Assembly (NCBI GenBank): GCA_021850405.1
Contig: JAJZMA010000040.1
Coordinates: 922 to 9,302 of the forward strand
DNA length: 8,381 nucleotides
Direction: 5' to 3'
From: a bacterium
GTDB lineage: Bacteria; Chloroflexota; Dormibacteria; Aeolococcales; Aeolococcaceae
Shown here: positions 6,029 to 8,381 of the stretch, in pieces
Numbering within the stretch: position 1 is the first letter of the stretch
Layout: each line of letters starts with the position of its first letter
The notes under the pieces: model-generated
The model's database searches: none
What the model was told of the DNA's origin: nothing
The model's input: only the letters and a program-made list of their open reading frames with translations
Position numbers and translations under genes: made by a program

Positions 6029-8038
6029 CTAGGTGCCGTTGTACCTTGGGGCGTTGCCAGCATCGTCTACGGCGATGCAGAAGTGTGACGAGGTGCAGGA
6101 AACAAACAGCAGCGCGTTCCTGCCGTCGATATGGGCCGGAGGAGTCCAGCCACCATTTATATAGGTTATGGCATTACCGGCGCTGTCCACCATCATGCAG
6201 AAGCTGTTGCCGGAACACGATACCGAGTTCACACTATTGGGAGCGTCGATATTGAGTGGCCTTCCCCATGCGGATCCTGTGTAGGTAACTGCTGTTCCAC
6301 TGCTGCTTACCGCCATGCAGAAGTGTGACGATGGGCATGCCACTGACTCCAGCAGTCCGAACTGGTCGATCGATATGGGGGTTGACCATACTGTTCCGTT
6401 CCAGTAAACGGCATTGCCGGCATTGTCTGTTGCCATGCAGAACGAGCTGCTCGCACAGGATACTGAGGTGAGAGGATTCTGGCCGTCGATATCGCTGGCT
6501 GGGCTCCAGCCCTTGCCATTCCAGTAAGTGGCATTGCCAGCGGTGTCTACCGCCATACAGAACTGGGTGGAACTGCAGGATACGGATGTGAGTGCATTGG
6601 TGCCATCTATCGTCACTGGGGCGGTCCATCTGGGTGCGGTATAGGTGATGGCATGGCCGTACTGGTCAACTGCCATGCAGAACCCACTGGTGGGGCAGGA
6701 AACAGACGATATTGGACCAAGGGCATCCATGCGGACCGGAGGGGACCAGAGAGCGCCGTTATAGGAAATGGCATCTCCGATATTGTTTACCGCCATACAG
6801 AACGTAGGGGATGCACAGGATACTGCGTTTATGGTGTTGGAATTATCGATGTCCAGTGGGGTAGCCCATTGTCCAGCGCTATAGCTGAGCACATCTCCTG
6901 CACTGTCGGTTGCCATACAGAACCGGGTGCTACTGCACGATATGGCGGTCAGTGCATTTGGGTAGTCGATATTGTTACCGCTGCTCCATGTTTTCCGGCG
7001 ATACTGATAGACCTTGCCAGAATTGGCCACGGCCACGCAGAAGGAGGGTCCGCCGCAGGATACGGCTGTCAGTGGCCCTGCTTCGTCCACGATGGCAGAG
7101 GTCCAGTCGGTGCCATTGAATGTAATGGCATTGCCCTGCTGATCAACAGCAACACAGAACTGCGACGAGGTGCAGGAGATCCCCGTGATGGGAGTATTGG
7201 CGTCAATGTCGGAAGGCGTACTCCAGGTGCTGCCGTTGAAAGAGATCGCATCCCCACTGGAGTCTGTGGCTACGCAAAAGCTGCTGCTTGTGCAGGCAAC
7301 CGCATCCAGAGTGTTGCCAGGGTCAACTTTTACTGGAGTGCTCCAGCTGCCTTTGGTGTAGTAAACGGCATTGCCTGCATTGTCAACAGCTACACAAAAC
7401 CCGGCCGAAGGGCACGACACCGCCTTTAGGGCACCGGACAGGTCAGCCGTCTGCGGACTGGACCAAGTGTGGCCATTGTAGTACTGACTATGGCCGTAGT
7501 AGTCCACAGCCACACAGAACGTGTTGCTTGCGCACGACACTGAATCCAGTGCGCCCCAGTAATCAATACCTGTAGGAGTAGACCAGTGGCCATGGGTGTA
7601 CATAGCAGCACTTCCGGACCCATCCACTGCGGCGCAGAAGCTGCTGGATGGACAGGAGACTGAGGTGAGGGCAACTGGTACGCCAGAGCCAACCCGTGCC
7701 ATGGTCCAGCCAGAAACTGTGCCAGGCGCTGCGATTATCAGGAGGGCAGCTATGACAACAAGGACTGCTAGTACCAGTCCCAGGAGACGGACGTTCCGGT
7801 AGGAGCGGCGATACGGCCCTGCAGCTGGAGGGGCAGGTTCAGCAGTGGTGCCGCCTCCCACGGGCGCGGCGGCAGGCTCGTGTGCTTTGCCCTTACGGCT
7901 GCTGGGGGGTGACACTGGTTCTGGACCAACTGGGCCCTCCTGCGTGGTCCCCGCAGCATGGCCAGGGGCTGCTTTCCGGGGGGCCTTGTCCTTCGGGTTT
8001 GGTCCAGGGCCCTTACTGTTTTTCTTTTTCTTGGACAT
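6029..8038 (-). CDS. Membrane-anchored extracytoplasmic protein with fourteen 40-residue Cys-pair repeats (beta-propeller-like)
   Basis: A 669-residue protein whose function I do not recognise. Residues 1-82 are a Lys/Pro/Ala-rich, low-complexity, presumably cytoplasmic tail (MSKKKKNSKG...). One hydrophobic helix spans about 84-104, so the topology is N-in, C-out. From 111 to the C-terminus are fourteen repeats with the consensus W(S/T)xPxxID-x4-L-x-SVSC-x5-C-x-AVDxxGNAxxYNG. First cysteines fall at 129, 169, 209, 249, 289, 328, 368, 408, 448, 488, 528, 568, 608 and 648: period 40, with one 39-residue unit. The C-x5-C pair in every unit could form a disulfide outside the cell. Similar Ser/Cys-rich repeat proteins occur in actinobacterial and related genomes, mostly unannotated. 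The ATG at 8038 is chosen because a TATAGT hexamer lies 9 nt upstream; the frame stays open to 8215 but that extension is not membrane- or repeat-like. There is no clear Shine-Dalgarno sequence. Confidence 0.88.
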   Translation of the reverse strand: MSKKKKNSKGPGPNPKDKAPRKAAPGHAAGTTQEGPVGPEPVSPPSSRKGKAHEPAAAPVGGGTTAEPAPPAAGPYRRSYRNVRLLGLVLAVLVVIAALLIIAAPGTVSGWTMARVGSGVPVALTSVSCPSSSFCAAVDGSGSAAMYTHGHWSTPTGIDYWGALDSVSCASNTFCVAVDYYGHSQYYNGHTWSSPQTADLSGALKAVSCPSAGFCVAVDNAGNAVYYTKGSWSTPVKVDPGNTLDAVACTSSSFCVATDSSGDAISFNGSTWSTPSDIDANTPITGISCTSSQFCVAVDQQGNAITFNGTDWTSAIVDEAGPLTAVSCGGPSFCVAVANSGKVYQYRRKTWSSGNNIDYPNALTAISCSSTRFCMATDSAGDVLSYSAGQWATPLDIDNSNTINAVSCASPTFCMAVNNIGDAISYNGALWSPPVRMDALGPISSVSCPTSGFCMAVDQYGHAITYTAPRWTAPVTIDGTNALTSVSCSSTQFCMAVDTAGNATYWNGKGWSPASDIDGQNPLTSVSCASSSFCMATDNAGNAVYWNGTVWSTPISIDQFGLLESVACPSSHFCMAVSSSGTAVTYTGSAWGRPLNIDAPNSVNSVSCSGNSFCMMVDSAGNAITYINGGWTPPAHIDGRNALLFVSCTSSHFCIAVDDAGNAPRYNGT
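6032..7708 (-). repeat. Fourteen tandem ~120-bp coding repeats
   Basis: The coding sequence of residues 111-669 of the repeat protein is periodic at 120 bp. On the plus strand a GCCATGCAGAA-like block, encoding FCMA(V/T) on the minus strand, recurs near 6071, 6191, 6311, 6431, 6551, 6671, 6791 and 6911, then more diverged copies continue to about 7630. Copies have diverged considerably at DNA level, so this is an old amplification, not a recent array. The periodicity also keeps an antisense frame open (6653-7429, plus), which is a by-product. Confidence 0.85.
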
Positions 8039-8053
8039 TGCTAGCTGACTATA
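8039..8053 (-). promoter_or_regulatory. Promoter -10 element of the repeat-protein gene, near-leaderless
   Basis: The minus strand reads TATAGT at 8053-8048, then 9 nt to the ATG at 8038. This would give a leader of only a few nucleotides. The -35 position at 17-nt spacing (8076-8071, TGCCAT) is not canonical and falls inside an inverted repeat, which suggests a regulated promoter. Confidence 0.5.
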
Positions 8054-8064
8054 ACGGTCCCGGG

Positions 8065-8085
8065 GCACAGATGGCACGACTGTGC
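8065..8085. promoter_or_regulatory. Inverted repeat GCACAG-N9-CTGTGC, candidate operator
   Basis: Perfect 6-bp arms at 8065-8070 and 8080-8085 are separated by 9 bp, a layout common for dimeric repressor sites. It covers the position where the -35 of the minus-strand promoter would be and lies in the region shared with the divergent lipoprotein gene. The binding protein is unknown. Confidence 0.4.
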
Positions 8086-8111
8086 GCTGGGGCGGTACAA
8101 CACTGGACCCA

Positions 8112-8125
8112 TCCTGGATCCAGGA
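8112..8125. promoter_or_regulatory. Perfect 14-bp palindrome in the divergent intergenic region
   Basis: TCCTGGATCCAGGA is its own reverse complement over all 14 bases. It is roughly midway between the two divergent -10 elements, so it could be a regulator site serving one or both genes. The remainder of 8039-8232 shows no open frame resembling a gene. Confidence 0.35.
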
Positions 8126-8219
8126 CCGTGCAAAACCACTACACAGCGGCGGCAGCCGCGCGTGGGGGAGCTGGGTATACTGGCAGCAGCCCACGGCTTT
8201 TGGGCGTGGTGCCATCTTA

Positions 8220-8232
8220 TATAGTTTCAGGC
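8220..8232 (+). promoter_or_regulatory. Promoter -10 element of the divergent lipoprotein gene, leaderless arrangement
   Basis: TATAGT at 8220-8225 (within TATATAGT) is followed by 7 nt and the ATG at 8233, the same geometry as at the suf promoter. A weak TTTTGG (8198-8203) lies 16 nt upstream as a possible -35. No Shine-Dalgarno sequence precedes the ATG. Confidence 0.55.
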
Positions 8233-8381
8233 ATGCCAGACATGCACATTACCTTGCGCAAGGGCCCATCCGCCCCCATCCTGGCTCGCCTGGCGGGTGC
8301 GATCCTTGTGCCGCTGCTACTTGCTGGCTGCGGTAGTTCCCATTCAGGAGCGAACCAGTCTCCCCATGTTGCCTTTACCCC
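8233..8381 (+). CDS. N-terminus of a lipoprotein, truncated by the window end
   Basis: The frame opens at ATG 8233 and runs off the window after 49 codons. It encodes a classic lipoprotein signal peptide: basic residues in MHITLRKG, a hydrophobic stretch LAGAILVPLL and the lipobox LLAGC, with the lipidated Cys at about residue 33, then a Gly/Ser-rich linker (GSSHSGANQS). The mature protein is therefore expected to be anchored on the outer face of the membrane. ATG 8242 is an alternative start; 8233 is preferred because the -10 hexamer is 7 nt upstream. Too little of the mature domain is visible to name a function; solute-binding proteins or more repeat-type proteins are possible. It is divergent from the repeat-protein gene and shares its control region. 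Confidence 0.75.
   Translation, partial: MPDMHITLRKGPSAPILARLAGAILVPLLLAGCGSSHSGANQSPHVAFT

Noticed and set aside
5887..6063. N-terminal extension of the Rrf2 regulator up to 6063
   Set aside because: The added 59 residues are Pro/Arg-rich and unlike Rrf2 proteins, run into the end of the upstream gene, and contain the TATAAT promoter.
6653..7429. Plus-strand open frame of 258 codons with its own 40-residue periodicity
   Set aside because: It is the antisense of the 120-bp repeat array; in-phase repetition keeps the frame open. It has no recognisable domain, promoter or ribosome binding site, while the minus-strand frame has a membrane anchor and conserved repeat.
8039..8215. N-terminal extension of the repeat protein up to 8215
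   Set aside because: It would contain the TATAGT hexamer and both dyads; the Lys-rich MSKKKK start at 8038 makes a natural cytoplasmic tail for the membrane anchor.

Overview
The window holds most of a SUF iron-sulfur cluster assembly operon on the minus strand. It is followed, at higher coordinates, by a membrane-anchored 14-repeat protein (minus strand) and the first codons of a divergent lipoprotein gene (plus strand). The sequence is GC-rich by eye (not computed). Gene order, an Rrf2-type regulator at the head of the operon, a Rieske protein inside it and leaderless-looking promoters suggest a Gram-positive-type or Chloroflexota/Actinomycetota-like bacterium. That placement is inference; no rRNA or other phylogenetic marker is present.

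Reading the minus strand in transcription order (right to left): an Rrf2-family regulator (5886 to 5314), sufC (5327 to 4554), sufB (4557 to 3157), sufD (3164 to 1635), a small Rieske [2Fe-2S] protein (1623 to 1285), sufS (1288 to 20), and five codons of a further gene (17 to 1), probably the sufU scaffold. Spacing is very tight: overlaps of 14, 4, 8 and 4 bp and gaps of 11 and 2 bp. This indicates one transcript with translational coupling. SufS draws sulfur from cysteine, SufBCD is the ATP-driven assembly scaffold, and the regulator has three cysteines placed to sense an Fe-S cluster and probably tunes the operon. sufC starts with GTG and sufD with TTG, each behind a strong Shine-Dalgarno sequence.

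Upstream of the operon (6029 to 8038, minus) is a 669-residue protein. It has a Lys/Pro-rich cytoplasmic tail, one transmembrane helix and fourteen 40-residue repeats, each with a C-x5-C pair. The array starts and ends in the middle of a repeat in a way that would let the two termini complete one unit, as in a closed beta-propeller. Its function is unknown.

The 194-bp divergent region 8039-8232 has a -10-like hexamer for each flanking gene, a GCACAG-N9-CTGTGC inverted repeat over the -35 position of the minus-strand promoter, and a perfect 14-bp palindrome. The plus-strand gene beginning at 8233 encodes a lipoprotein signal peptide and runs off the window. In all three operon-leading genes a TATAAT/TATAGT hexamer lies 7-9 nt before the ATG, which predicts leaderless or near-leaderless transcripts, whereas several internal operon genes use Shine-Dalgarno sequences. 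No tRNA, rRNA, insertion sequence or CRISPR array was seen, and no gene-free stretch exceeds 200 bp.
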